From contig CALVEE010000091.1 of NCBI GenBank assembly GCA_944326495.1, positions 1 through 8,376 of the forward strand: a stretch of DNA of 8,376 nt. Reading direction: 5' to 3'. The DNA comes from Candidatus Gastranaerophilales bacterium (lineage in GTDB: Bacteria > Cyanobacteriota > Vampirovibrionia > Gastranaerophilales > Gastranaerophilaceae). Below the pieces are notes generated by a model. It did not search any database, was not told the DNA's origin, and worked only from the letters and a program-made list of their open reading frames with translations. Made by a program: the position numbers and the translations under genes. Below, one piece after another: positions 1-7,085 of the stretch (within the stretch, counting starts at the first letter, position 1; the number at the start of each line of letters is the position of its first letter).

Positions 1-246
1 TGTCAGCATAAGAATCGGAATCTCAGAAGTTTCAGAATTCTGTCTCACCCTCTGCGCAACCGTAAAACCATCAACTTCCGGCATCATAACATCCAGAATA
101 ATAAGCGACGGCTCCTCCTGTTTTGCAAGCGCAAACCCTTCTATTCCGTTAAATGCCTGTATTACCTCATGCCCTTGAAGTTCAAGATTTATTTTAATTA
201 GTTCATTAATAGCCTTATCATCATCAACTACAAGAATTTTAGCCAT
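1..246 (-). CDS. Response regulator receiver domain (partial, N-terminal 82 residues)
   Basis: I translated this by hand from the reverse strand: it begins MAKILVVDDD and continues through LIILDVMMPEVDG to IPILMLT at the window edge. This is a CheY-like receiver domain. Asp8/Asp9 form the metal-binding acidic pair, Asp52 in LDVMMP is the expected phosphoacceptor, and Thr82 is the conserved switch Thr/Ser. The conserved Lys and any output domain lie outside the window, so it cannot be told whether this is a DNA-binding regulator, a stand-alone CheY-like protein or part of a hybrid. The ATG at 246 overlaps the rmuC stop by 8 nt (ATGGCTAA), and a GGAGG lies at 259-263 inside rmuC, 12 nt upstream, so translation is probably coupled to rmuC. 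Family assignment is very secure; the specific regulon is unknown. Confidence 0.95.
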   Translation of the reverse strand, partial: MAKILVVDDDKAINELIKINLELQGHEVIQAFNGIEGFALAKQEEPSLIILDVMMPEVDGFTVAQRVRQNSETSEIPILMLT

Positions 247-1441
247 TTATTAACACTTCCTCCATAGCTTCACTATTTTCATCAATTTCTTCCAATAATT
301 TATCCGGAATAGTTTTAGCAGAATTTATTCCCAATTCTTTAAGAGCTTCTACTTGCGAGAATAAGCTCGGTTTGTTTTTATTGCCTCGCTTAAATCTATT
401 TATTGTTGTATTAAGTTTTTTTCCGACATCTTCAAAACGTTTTTGCACATCAATCAAATCTTCGCAGAACTGAACAAAGGTTTCGTACAGATTTACTCCT
501 GCATTTACTATTTCTCCGACGCTTTCGCATTGTTTTTCCTGCGCAAATAATTGGTCAACAAGCCTCATTGTTGCAAGAAGAGAGGCGGTTCCTACAATTA
601 TTATTTTTGATTTATATGCACTGTTTATCAAATCCGCATCTTCATATAAAAGGCTTAAAGAAGTTTCTATCGGGATATACATCATTATAAAATCAGGCTG
701 CCAGAGATTTTCAGCATTCTGATAATTTTTATTTGCTAAATCGGTAATTCTCTTTTTAACTTCCGCTTTAAAATCTTTGAGCCTGGAGGGGTCGTCAATG
801 TATTCAAGATAACTTGTTAGGGTTACTTTTGAGTCAATAATTATATGACGGTTTCCAGGAAGGTTAATTACAATATCAGGTCTTATAATGTGTTCCTCAT
901 CATCTTTAAGGTTAGAAGAAGTGGTTACAAGCTGCTTATCATAATGAATACCTTCCCTCATTCCGCAGTATTCAAGAACGGTATCTAAAATATTTTCACC
1001 GTAAGCACCTTTTATATTCTGATTTTTAGTTAAAGCTTCGGTCAAATTTTTAGCTTCCTGTGCAATGAGTTTGTTATTCTTTTCCAGATTTAAAATCTGT
1101 TCAACAATCTTTGTAGTATTCTCAACTCCTGCAAGATTAAATTTTTCAACTTTGCTTTTAAATTCGCCTAGCTCATTTTTTAAAGGCAGAATTTTTTCCT
1201 CCAGCACTTCCCTGTTTTGTTTTCTCAAATCTTCCTGCTCGTTTTTTATTGTCTCATTTGCAAGTTTTACGAAATCATTTTTAATAATTTCCTGCAAGCT
1301 TCCGGCAGTTTCCATTTTTGTTTTTAAGGAAATAAGTTCGTCTCTCATTGAGGTTTGTTTTTGGGTAAAAAAGATATATAAAAATATTCCGCAAATGAGC
1401 GCTCCTGATATAAATGAAATAATTCCTGTTAATATAAGCAT
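239..1441 (-). CDS. rmuC: RmuC-family protein, membrane-anchored PD-(D/E)XK nuclease-like
   Basis: RmuC proteins are linked to limiting recombination at inverted repeats and DNA structures; biochemical activity is not well settled. Numbering is from the upstream Met at 1447. Residues 4-27 form a single N-terminal membrane helix, about 30-140 is a charged coiled coil rich in Lys/Glu, and about 145-355 is the RmuC domain. Hallmarks are GAYGENILDTVLEYCG (147-162), RPDIVINLP (189-197), IIIDSKVTL (202-210) and FIMMYIPIETSL (253-264). Asp191, Asp205 and Lys207 fit the nuclease-fold pattern PD...DxK. Two ATGs are possible, 1447 and 1441. The AAGGAGGT at 1448-1455 directly abuts the first (no spacer) but is 6 nt from the second, so I chose 1441 (400 residues). 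Length is within the family range. The gene follows the BI-1 gene on the same strand, separated by a hairpin, and overlaps the next regulator gene. Confidence 0.92.
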   Translation of the reverse strand: MLILTGIISFISGALICGIFLYIFFTQKQTSMRDELISLKTKMETAGSLQEIIKNDFVKLANETIKNEQEDLRKQNREVLEEKILPLKNELGEFKSKVEKFNLAGVENTTKIVEQILNLEKNNKLIAQEAKNLTEALTKNQNIKGAYGENILDTVLEYCGMREGIHYDKQLVTTSSNLKDDEEHIIRPDIVINLPGNRHIIIDSKVTLTSYLEYIDDPSRLKDFKAEVKKRITDLANKNYQNAENLWQPDFIMMYIPIETSLSLLYEDADLINSAYKSKIIIVGTASLLATMRLVDQLFAQEKQCESVGEIVNAGVNLYETFVQFCEDLIDVQKRFEDVGKKLNTTINRFKRGNKNKPSLFSQVEALKELGINSAKTIPDKLLEEIDENSEAMEEVLING

Positions 1442-1447
1442 GCTCAT

Positions 1448-1455
1448 ACCTCCTT
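1448..1455 (-). promoter_or_regulatory. Ribosome binding site of rmuC that decides the start
   Basis: The reverse strand reads AAGGAGGT followed at once by ATGAGCATG. A Shine-Dalgarno site with no spacer is unlikely to serve the first ATG (1447); the second ATG (1441) has a normal 6-nt spacing. The true protein therefore probably starts at the second Met. Confidence 0.7.
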
Positions 1456-1493
1456 AAAAAATTAAGCTTCTTTTATTATAAAAGAAGCTTAAT
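1456..1493 (-). terminator. Intrinsic terminator after the BI-1 family gene
   Basis: A perfect inverted repeat has arms 1461-1475 and 1479-1493 (15 bp counting the outer A-T pair, core TTAAGCTTCTTTTA) and a 3-nt loop. On the minus strand it is followed by six T (1456-1461), the arrangement of a Rho-independent terminator for the upstream gene ending at 1501. The stem is AT-rich, so efficiency may be moderate. It runs straight into the rmuC ribosome binding site. Confidence 0.65.
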
Positions 1494-1503
1494 AAAAAAT
1501 CTA
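1475..1503 (-). promoter_or_regulatory. Possible rmuC promoter embedded in the terminator hairpin
   Basis: On the minus strand a perfect TATAAT lies at 1475-1480, across the loop of the hairpin. The best -35 at 17-bp spacing is TAGATT (1498-1503), only 3 of 6 matches. Transcription would start near 1468, after half of the hairpin, giving a short leader with the AAGGAGGT site. Only 44 bp separate the two genes, so a promoter has to be here or inside the upstream gene. The TATAAT could be chance in an AT-rich stem. Confidence 0.3.
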
Positions 1504-2226
1504 TTGTCTGTCCTGTAGTTTTGCAAGCAGTCTCAATATTTCAAGATAGAGCCAAACGAGTGTAACCATAAGCCCGAAAGCTCCAAACCATTCCATATCT
1601 TTTGGAAGCATCATCTGCGAGCCGCGTTCAATAAAGTCAAAATCAATAATTAAATTTAAAGCAGCTATAACACAAATTACAGCGCTTATTGCAATCCCGA
1701 CAGGAGTTGCCGCATTAATCATCGGAACATGCATATGGAAAAAGCTGCCAATAAAATCTACTAAATAAACCGCAGCAATTGATAATGTTGCAATAAAAAT
1801 AACACTTCTGAATTTATCAGTACATCTTATCATATTTGTTCTGTAAAGAATTAACATTGCAAATAAAGCTGCAAAAGTACCCGCAACCGCTTGTGATACA
1901 ATTCCCGGATAAGAAGCTTCAAATGTTGCAGAAATTCCGCCTAAGAATAAACCTTCACAGACTGCATAAACCGGTACTAAAAATTTAGTTCTTGTAAAAC
2001 ATATTATAAGAGCCAGTATAAAACCAACAATTGCTCCACCGCCTGTAAGCATAATAGCTAAATCAGTATAGCCGAGAGTCATACGAGACCAAACAAAAGC
2101 TGCAGCTGCTACCAGCAATATCGCTAAGAAAGCCGTGACTTGTATTGTGCCGTTTACTGTCATAGGCTCGCCATCTAGAACTCTCTCCTGATCGGTAAAT
2201 TTTTCATTTAATATAGGGTTTGACAT
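1501..2226 (-). CDS. Bax inhibitor-1/YccA-like seven-helix membrane protein
   Basis: This 241-residue protein fits the bacterial BI-1-like family (the BaxI_1 branch) of integral membrane proteins. Relatives such as YetJ act as pH-sensitive calcium leak channels, and other members are tied to membrane protein quality control. Visible features are a short soluble N-terminus with the family-like SNPIL and PMTVNGTI segments, then about seven hydrophobic helices (roughly residues 28-47, 55-76, 82-101, 112-129, 139-162, 172-194 and 213-234). The hallmark C-terminal segment has Asp195 and Asp197 in NLIIDFDFIE, followed by MEWFGAFGLMVTLVWLYLEI. The acidic pair is in the region of the di-aspartyl sensor in BI-1 proteins, but the exact equivalence is inferred. 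Start at 2226 is supported by AGGAGG at 2231-2236, 4 nt upstream. It is divergent from the ABC gene. Substrate and role in this organism are unknown. Confidence 0.9.
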   Translation of the reverse strand: MSNPILNEKFTDQERVLDGEPMTVNGTIQVTAFLAILLVAAAAFVWSRMTLGYTDLAIMLTGGGAIVGFILALIICFTRTKFLVPVYAVCEGLFLGGISATFEASYPGIVSQAVAGTFAALFAMLILYRTNMIRCTDKFRSVIFIATLSIAAVYLVDFIGSFFHMHVPMINAATPVGIAISAVICVIAALNLIIDFDFIERGSQMMLPKDMEWFGAFGLMVTLVWLYLEILRLLAKLQDRQ

Positions 2227-2252
2227 AAAACCTCCTTTTTTTCTTTGATAAT

Positions 2253-2281
2253 ATTATATCACATATTTTCGTAAAGTTTAC
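2253..2281 (-). promoter_or_regulatory. Promoter of the BI-1 family gene (extended -10)
   Basis: The minus strand reads TGATATAAT (2253-2261), a perfect -10 with the TGn extension. The -35 position at 17-bp spacing (2276-2281, GTAAAC) is poor, as is common for extended -10 promoters. Transcription would start near 2246, leaving a leader of about 20 nt with AGGAGG. The -35 position falls inside the palindrome at 2273-2291. Confidence 0.55.
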
Positions 2282-2291
2282 CTTAAACTTT
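2273..2291. repeat. 19-bp perfect palindrome between divergent promoters (candidate operator)
   Basis: The sequence is AAAGTTTA-CCT-TAAACTTT, with 8-bp perfect arms (2273-2280 and 2284-2291) around a 3-bp centre. It overlaps the -35 position of the BI-1 promoter and the proposed -35 of the ABC promoter, so a protein bound here could control both. On the plus strand the right arm runs into eight T (2289-2296), so a hairpin terminator for plus-strand transcription is an alternative, although no plus-strand gene ends nearby. Confidence 0.5.
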
Positions 2292-2305
2292 TTTTTATGT
2301 AATAT
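2277..2305 (+). promoter_or_regulatory. Possible promoter of the ABC exporter gene
   Basis: TTTACC (2277-2282, 4 of 6) lies 17 bp from TAATAT (2300-2305, 4 of 6). Transcription would start about 7 nt later, at or next to the ATG at 2312, which would make the mRNA leaderless. This agrees with the absence of any Shine-Dalgarno sequence upstream of that ATG. Matches are weak in an AT-rich region. Confidence 0.3.
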
Positions 2306-2311
2306 GTTTTT

Positions 2312-4066
2312 ATGCTTTTAAACTGCTATAAGAAATTTTTTACCTATTTTCAACAGAATAAAAAGTCTTTAAAGATATATACTTTTTTGTCTTTTGTTGT
2401 AGGTACTCTTGAGCTTTTTGGAATAGCATTGACTTATCCTTTTGTTTTAAAATTGTTATCTAATGAGAATGACTCCGGAAATACTCTGACCTCTCCTATT
2501 GTAATCGGGCTGGGAATTATAATGCTGTTTATTGCAAAAAATCTTGTAATGATTTTCTATACCTACTTACAGGCAAAATTTACAAAAGCAGTAGAGGCGG
2601 AAGTAAATTTAAGTTTTATAAAATATTTTTTAGCAGCACCTTATCAGGAAACGATGAAAATTTCACTTGCAGAAAAATCAAATATATTAGGTTGTTTGAT
2701 TCCTAATACTATCAATAATTTTGTCTTGAGATTATTAAATCTCAGTGTTAACTTTTTTATATTCGTTCTAATTTTTTTATTTCTGGTGATAAAATTTCCG
2801 GCAGCAACTGCTATAACGATTATTTTTGCAATATTGCTTTTGTATTTGCAAAATGCTTATTTTAAACCTCGCATGAATAAAAACTCAAAGAGAATTGCAG
2901 ATGCAAGCTTAATTTATAATCAAAGAACAAACGAAGCTCTACTGGATATAAAAGGCGTTAAAATTTCTAATAATGAAAATTTCTTTTTTGATAACTATAA
3001 AAGTGCGATACTTGATTTTTACAAGACTGCTACAGAGACACTTTTTTTGAATACTATACCGCCATATATAACAGAACCTTTTATAATTATATTGCTATTT
3101 GTACTCTTAACCGTAATTACCTGGCAAAACTATTCCGAACCTGATAAACTTATAGCTCTTTTTGCAATGATAGTTTCTGCGATATTTCGTCTGGCTCCGA
3201 CTATATCAAGAATACAGGTTAATTTTAACGGTATAAATTCAGCATTACCTATGACGGAAGAACTTCTTAAAATATATGAAAAGCTTGGTATAGATAAAGT
3301 AAAAGATATTACACATAAAGAATTTGCAAGATTTAATTCTGAGATTGAATTAAAAAATGTTTCTTTTGCGTATGAGCCGAAAAAGCTTATTCTTAAAAAT
3401 ATTAATATAAAAATCAAAAAAGGAGAGTTTATCGGTATAGCAGGGCTTTCCGGTACCGGAAAAACTACGCTTGCAGATATAATTGCAGGACTCTTGTCTC
3501 CGACAAGCGGGAAAATGTTATTGGATAACATACCGATATCACTTCCTCTTAAAATAGGATATATTCCGCAAGTATTCAATATTATCAATGCGTCGATAAA
3601 AAAGAATGTTATATTTGGATCTGCTGTTGAAAGCGATGAATTAACTATAGATGCTTTAAAAAAAGCTAAGCTCTATGAGTTTATTATAGAAAATTATCCG
3701 GCCGGAATAGAAGCTAATCCTTTTATAGATTCTACCGGTTTTTCGCAGGGGCAGAAACAAAGACTTGCAATTGCACGTGCTTTATATTCTGAACCGGATG
3801 TACTCATTCTTGATGAGGCAACTTCTTCGCTTGATTTAAAGACAGAAGAAGAAATTTGTAATGTTTTAAAAAGTTTGAAAGGAAAAATGACAATTATTGC
3901 AATTGCTCACAGACTTTCCACTATAAAATTTGCAGACAGAATAGCATTTATGAAAGATGGAGAAATTGTTGATATTGCCCCATTTGACGAATTATATGCT
4001 AAAAATAATGATTTTAGAGAGCTTGTTCGAATAGCTTCAATTAAGCCATCCGAACTTTCTCCATAA
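2312..4066 (+). CDS. ABC exporter half-transporter (membrane domain fused to ATPase)
   Basis: This 584-residue protein has the usual length of a type-IV ABC exporter half that works as a dimer in the inner membrane. Residues 1-305 carry about six hydrophobic helices (about 21-46, 61-86, 143-162, 163-182, 250-270 and 279-298). The nucleotide-binding domain spans about 345-575. It has aromatic A-loop Tyr354, Walker A GLSGTGKTT (378-386, Lys384), Q-loop Gln420 in GYIPQ, signature FSQGQ (477-481) in place of LSGGQ, Walker B VLILDE (497-502, Glu502 catalytic), D-loop SSLD (505-508) and switch His533 in AHRLST. All catalytic residues are intact. The N-terminal layout resembles PglK-like lipid-linked oligosaccharide flippases and related polysaccharide or peptide exporters; substrate is a guess. 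No ribosome binding site precedes the ATG. The 5' half is visibly more AT-rich than valS. The 3' end overlaps a convergent small gene by 26 bp. Confidence 0.92.
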   Translation: MLLNCYKKFFTYFQQNKKSLKIYTFLSFVVGTLELFGIALTYPFVLKLLSNENDSGNTLTSPIVIGLGIIMLFIAKNLVMIFYTYLQAKFTKAVEAEVNLSFIKYFLAAPYQETMKISLAEKSNILGCLIPNTINNFVLRLLNLSVNFFIFVLIFLFLVIKFPAATAITIIFAILLLYLQNAYFKPRMNKNSKRIADASLIYNQRTNEALLDIKGVKISNNENFFFDNYKSAILDFYKTATETLFLNTIPPYITEPFIIILLFVLLTVITWQNYSEPDKLIALFAMIVSAIFRLAPTISRIQVNFNGINSALPMTEELLKIYEKLGIDKVKDITHKEFARFNSEIELKNVSFAYEPKKLILKNINIKIKKGEFIGIAGLSGTGKTTLADIIAGLLSPTSGKMLLDNIPISLPLKIGYIPQVFNIINASIKKNVIFGSAVESDELTIDALKKAKLYEFIIENYPAGIEANPFIDSTGFSQGQKQRLAIARALYSEPDVLILDEATSSLDLKTEEEICNVLKSLKGKMTIIAIAHRLSTIKFADRIAFMKDGEIVDIAPFDELYAKNNDFRELVRIASIKPSELSP

Positions 4067-4193
4067 GCTTGTCAATTTTTTCTTTTAAGTCTCTATCAAT
4101 CGGACTTGTTGCATAACCTTCCAGTCTGGATTCTTCTTCCTGTTTTGCTAAATTTTTCTCCAACATAGCCAATTTTCTTAAAGCAATAGTCAT
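4041..4193 (-). CDS. Small charged helical protein, 50 residues, unknown function
   Basis: Reading the minus strand from ATG at 4193 gives 50 codons and a TAA at 4041-4043. The protein begins MTIALRKLAMLEKNLAKQEE, has a short break around GYATSPIDRD (27-36), and ends in KEKIDKLMEKVRMA. It looks like two amphipathic, strongly charged helices with no membrane segment, signal peptide or cysteine. AAGGAGG at 4199-4205 with a 5-nt spacer is among the best ribosome binding sites in the window, the main reason I believe the gene is real. Its last 26 bp overlap the 3' end of the ABC gene in opposite orientation. It is divergent from valS. I do not recognise a family; a small regulatory or partner protein is possible but not shown by the sequence. 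Confidence 0.65.
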   Translation of the reverse strand: MTIALRKLAMLEKNLAKQEEESRLEGYATSPIDRDLKEKIDKLMEKVRMA

Positions 4194-4198
4194 AGTAA

Positions 4199-4205
4199 CC
4201 TCCTT
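4199..4205 (-). promoter_or_regulatory. Strong ribosome binding site of the 50-residue protein
   Basis: Minus strand AAGGAGG, then TTACT, then ATG (4191-4193). A near-perfect anti-16S match with 5-nt spacing is the key evidence for this short gene. Confidence 0.7.
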
Positions 4206-4251
4206 ATCTACCTTATATTTTTAATCTTACATATATATAAAGTATTTTTTG

Positions 4252-4274
4252 TTACAAAAATTGACTTTTTGTAA
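4252..4274. repeat. Perfect 9-bp inverted repeat in the divergent valS/small-gene spacer
   Basis: TTACAAAAA (4252-4260) and TTTTTGTAA (4266-4274) flank TTGAC. The 183-bp spacer (4194-4376) between the 50-residue gene and valS holds this repeat about 60 bp upstream of the small gene's ATG and 100 bp upstream of valS. A weak minus-strand promoter can be drawn with -35 TTGTAA (4252-4257) and -10 TATATG (4230-4235), which would place the repeat over its -35. It could be an operator, or chance in AT-rich DNA. Confidence 0.4.
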
Positions 4275-4342
4275 AGAAAAATTAAGCTGAATAAATGTTT
4301 TAGAATAAATGATTTTTAACGCTGCTATTCATTTTATTTTTA

Positions 4343-4356
4343 TGTTATTCTATTAT
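4343..4356 (+). promoter_or_regulatory. Probable -10 region of the valS promoter
   Basis: Two overlapping -10 candidates are TGTTATTCT (4343-4351, TGn-extended TATTCT) and TATTAT (4351-4356). No good -35 is seen at 16-18 bp. Either gives a leader under about 25 nt, so there is no room for a T-box leader of the kind that controls many Firmicute aminoacyl-tRNA synthetase genes. Confidence 0.35.
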
Positions 4357-4376
4357 TAAACTAGCGAGGGATTATT

Positions 4377-7028
4377 ATGACAGAAACAAAGATAAAAATA
4401 GAAGATTTACCTACTGTTTATGATGCAAAATCTACAGAAGAGAAAATGTATAAATTCTGGGAAAACGGAGAGTATTTTAAAGCGGATGCTCATTCTAAGA
4501 AACCTCCGTTTACAATAGTAATCCCGCCTCCGAATGTCACAGGCGTCCTGCATATGGGACACGCACTTGACGGAACGTTGCAGGATATCTTAACCCGTTA
4601 TCACAGAATGAGCGGTTATGAAGCACTCTGGGTTCCGGGAACAGACCATGCTGGTATTGCAACGCAGGCGGTTGTTGAAAAAGAGCTTAGAAAAGAAGGA
4701 CTTACCCGCCACGATATCGGGCGTGAAGAATTCCTTAAACGCACCTGGAAATGGGCAAATGAGCATAAGTCCGCTATTTTAAACCAATTCAAACGCTTAG
4801 GAGCTTCTTTTGACCTCTCAAGAGAAAGATTTACCTTTGATGAAGGCTGTTCGGAAGCGGTTAAAGAGGTTTTCGTAACTCTATATAATAAAGGCTTAAT
4901 CTACAAAGGCGCTTATATTGTAAACTGGTGTCCGCGCTGTCAGAGTGCGATTTCGGATATTGAAACAGAATACGAAACAGAACAGGGGCATTTGTGGGAA
5001 ATTTCTTACCCGCTTGTAGGCGAACCCGGTGCTATAATCGTTGCGACAACGAGACCGGAGACAATGTTCGGTGATGTTGCAATAGCTGTTCATCCGAGTG
5101 ATAAAAAATATTCCGAGTTAATCGGAAAAACTGTTATGATACCGCTTAGCGGACGTAGAATTCCGATTATTGCAGACGAATACGTTGACAAGTCATTCGG
5201 CACCGGTGCAGTAAAAATTACGCCGGCACATGATCCTAATGACTATGAAGTAGGTAAACGTCACAATTTCAGCCCGATTTGGGTTATTGATGAAGAAGGC
5301 AAGATGAAGGCTTGCGCGGAAGTTCCGCCTGAATATCAAGGTCTGGATAGATATGAGGCAAGAAAGAAAATTGTCGATATGCTAAGCTACAATAATTTCC
5401 TTCTCCGGGTAAAAGACCACGAGCATAATGTAGGAAAATGCCAGAGATGTAATACTACAATTGAACCTCTGCTTTCCGAACAGTGGTTTGTAAAGATGGG
5501 ACCGCTTGCAAAAGAAGCAATTGCAGCGGTTAAAGACGGCAGAATTAAGTTTATACCGGAAAGATGGGAAAAGAATTATTTAGGATGGATGGAAAATATC
5601 CGTGACTGGTGTATTTCGCGCCAATTATGGTGGGGACATCAGATTCCAGCTTATTACCATAAAGTTACTGGAGAAATGGTTGTTGCAAAAGAAAATCCTG
5701 ACCCTGAAAATTATGTACAAGATTCCGACTGCCTGGATACCTGGTTCTCATCAGGGCTCTGGCCGTTCTCAACAATGGGATTTCCGAATGCTGAAACTGA
5801 TGACTTTAAAAAATTCTACCCGACATCAGTTCTTGTAACAGGGTTTGATATAATCTTTTTCTGGGTTGCAAGAATGATTACCATGGGGCTTGAGTTTACC
5901 GGTAAAGCACCATTCTCGACAGTTTATATTCACGGACTTATTCGTGACGAAAAAGGTCAGAAGATGTCTAAATCTAAGGGGAATACAATTGATCCGGTTC
6001 AGATTATCGATAAATACGGATGTGATGCTCTAAGGTTTACTATGACATCGCTTTGTACATATGGCGGTCAGGATATTAAGATTTCTGACGAGAGATTTGA
6101 GTACGGAAGAAATTTTGCTAATAAACTATGGAATGCATCAAGATTTGTACTGATGAACCTTGAAGGAGTTGACGATAAGCCGATTGATAAAAATAAATTA
6201 ACTATTGTTGATAAGTGGATTTTAAATCAGCTTAACGAAACTGCAAAAACGGTTAACAAGTATATGAAAGAATACAGAATCGGTGAAATTGCGCATACGC
6301 TGTATGATTTCTTCAGAAGCGAATACTGTGACTGGTATGTTGAAATCGCAAAAATCCAGCTTAAGGATGATGAGTTAAAGGCTAATACCCAAAGGGTTTT
6401 GAGATACGTTCTTGATATGTCGTTAAGAATGCTCCACCCGATTATGCCGCATATTACCGAATATGTCTGGGGCTTAATCCCTGGGGAAAAACATGCTTCA
6501 GCTATTGTAATTTCAAAATTCCCTGTATATGAAGAGGATTTAGCTTACCCCAAAGAAGCGGAAGAAATGAAGCTTGTGTTTGACACAATTACATCTTTAA
6601 GAAACGTAAGGCAGAGCTTTAATATTCCGACTTCTGCAACCGTTGATGTTGAAATCAGAGCAGAAGGCAAAGAGAAAGAGATTTTCGGCGAAATCGAACC
6701 TTATATTCACCGTCTTGCAAAAGTTAATAATATAACTTATGCCCTGCCGGAGGCTCCGACACCTGCGCAATCAGCAGCGGCAGTGGTTTCAACTTCTAAA
6801 TTAATCGTACCGCTTGCAGGGTTGATTGATTTAGATGCAGAAATTAAGAGACAAGAAAAGAAGTTAGAAAAACTAACGAATGAAAAAAATTCACTTCTCG
6901 GGCGTATGAAGAACGAAAAATTTGTGGCTAATGCACCGAAAGAACTTGTTGAACAGACGAACGCAAGAATAGAGGAAATTATAGCACAAGAAGGGGTTAT
7001 AAAAGAGTTAATAGAATCTTTGAAATAG
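4377..7028 (+). CDS. valS: Valyl-tRNA synthetase
   Basis: ValRS, a class I cytoplasmic enzyme, attaches valine to tRNA(Val) using ATP. The 883 residues match the usual bacterial length. The N-terminal motif PPPNVTGVLHMGHALDGT carries HIGH as HMGH (59-62). The CP1 editing domain that removes mischarged threonine shows ATTRPETMFGD (223-233) and GTGAVKITPAHDPNDY (275-290). CxxC pairs at Cys185/Cys188 and Cys355/Cys358 resemble zinc-knob cysteines of some ValRS enzymes. DWCISRQLWWGHQIP (410-424) and KMSKS (529-533, complete) finish the catalytic core. An anticodon-binding helical domain (about 605-760) follows, with a C-terminal coiled-coil tRNA-binding arm (about 817-883, EIKRQEKKLEKL). Start 4377 has GAGGG at 4366-4370, a modest ribosome binding site. 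The gene looks intact and monocistronic. Function is very secure. Confidence 0.98.
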   Translation: MTETKIKIEDLPTVYDAKSTEEKMYKFWENGEYFKADAHSKKPPFTIVIPPPNVTGVLHMGHALDGTLQDILTRYHRMSGYEALWVPGTDHAGIATQAVVEKELRKEGLTRHDIGREEFLKRTWKWANEHKSAILNQFKRLGASFDLSRERFTFDEGCSEAVKEVFVTLYNKGLIYKGAYIVNWCPRCQSAISDIETEYETEQGHLWEISYPLVGEPGAIIVATTRPETMFGDVAIAVHPSDKKYSELIGKTVMIPLSGRRIPIIADEYVDKSFGTGAVKITPAHDPNDYEVGKRHNFSPIWVIDEEGKMKACAEVPPEYQGLDRYEARKKIVDMLSYNNFLLRVKDHEHNVGKCQRCNTTIEPLLSEQWFVKMGPLAKEAIAAVKDGRIKFIPERWEKNYLGWMENIRDWCISRQLWWGHQIPAYYHKVTGEMVVAKENPDPENYVQDSDCLDTWFSSGLWPFSTMGFPNAETDDFKKFYPTSVLVTGFDIIFFWVARMITMGLEFTGKAPFSTVYIHGLIRDEKGQKMSKSKGNTIDPVQIIDKYGCDALRFTMTSLCTYGGQDIKISDERFEYGRNFANKLWNASRFVLMNLEGVDDKPIDKNKLTIVDKWILNQLNETAKTVNKYMKEYRIGEIAHTLYDFFRSEYCDWYVEIAKIQLKDDELKANTQRVLRYVLDMSLRMLHPIMPHITEYVWGLIPGEKHASAIVISKFPVYEEDLAYPKEAEEMKLVFDTITSLRNVRQSFNIPTSATVDVEIRAEGKEKEIFGEIEPYIHRLAKVNNITYALPEAPTPAQSAAAVVSTSKLIVPLAGLIDLDAEIKRQEKKLEKLTNEKNSLLGRMKNEKFVANAPKELVEQTNARIEEIIAQEGVIKELIESLK

Positions 7029-7085
7029 TCTCGGCTTAAAATAGGAGAGAATTGTGCGGAGCCTGCTCCAATTATCACCTGCCAC

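Noticed and set aside
1065..1457. Plus-strand open frame of 130 codons antisense to rmuC
   Set aside because: Shadow of the rmuC coiled-coil region: Ser/Phe-rich translation typical of the reverse of Lys/Glu codons, and no ribosome binding site.
3130..3588. Minus-strand open frame of 152 codons inside the ABC gene
   Set aside because: Lies opposite a well-supported ATPase domain; no ribosome binding site and no recognisable protein features.
4067..4090. Intrinsic terminator for the ABC gene at the T-run after its stop
   Set aside because: The T-rich stretch is present but no convincing stem precedes it, and the interval is coding on the minus strand for the 50-residue protein.
4207..4376. 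T-box or other tRNA-sensing leader for valS
   Set aside because: The likely transcription start is within about 25 nt of the ATG, and no T-box core or terminator hairpin is visible in the spacer.
6737..7078. Minus-strand open frame of 113 codons over the end of valS and the spacer
   Set aside because: Mostly antisense to the ValRS coiled coil; Ser/Phe-rich composition of a shadow frame.
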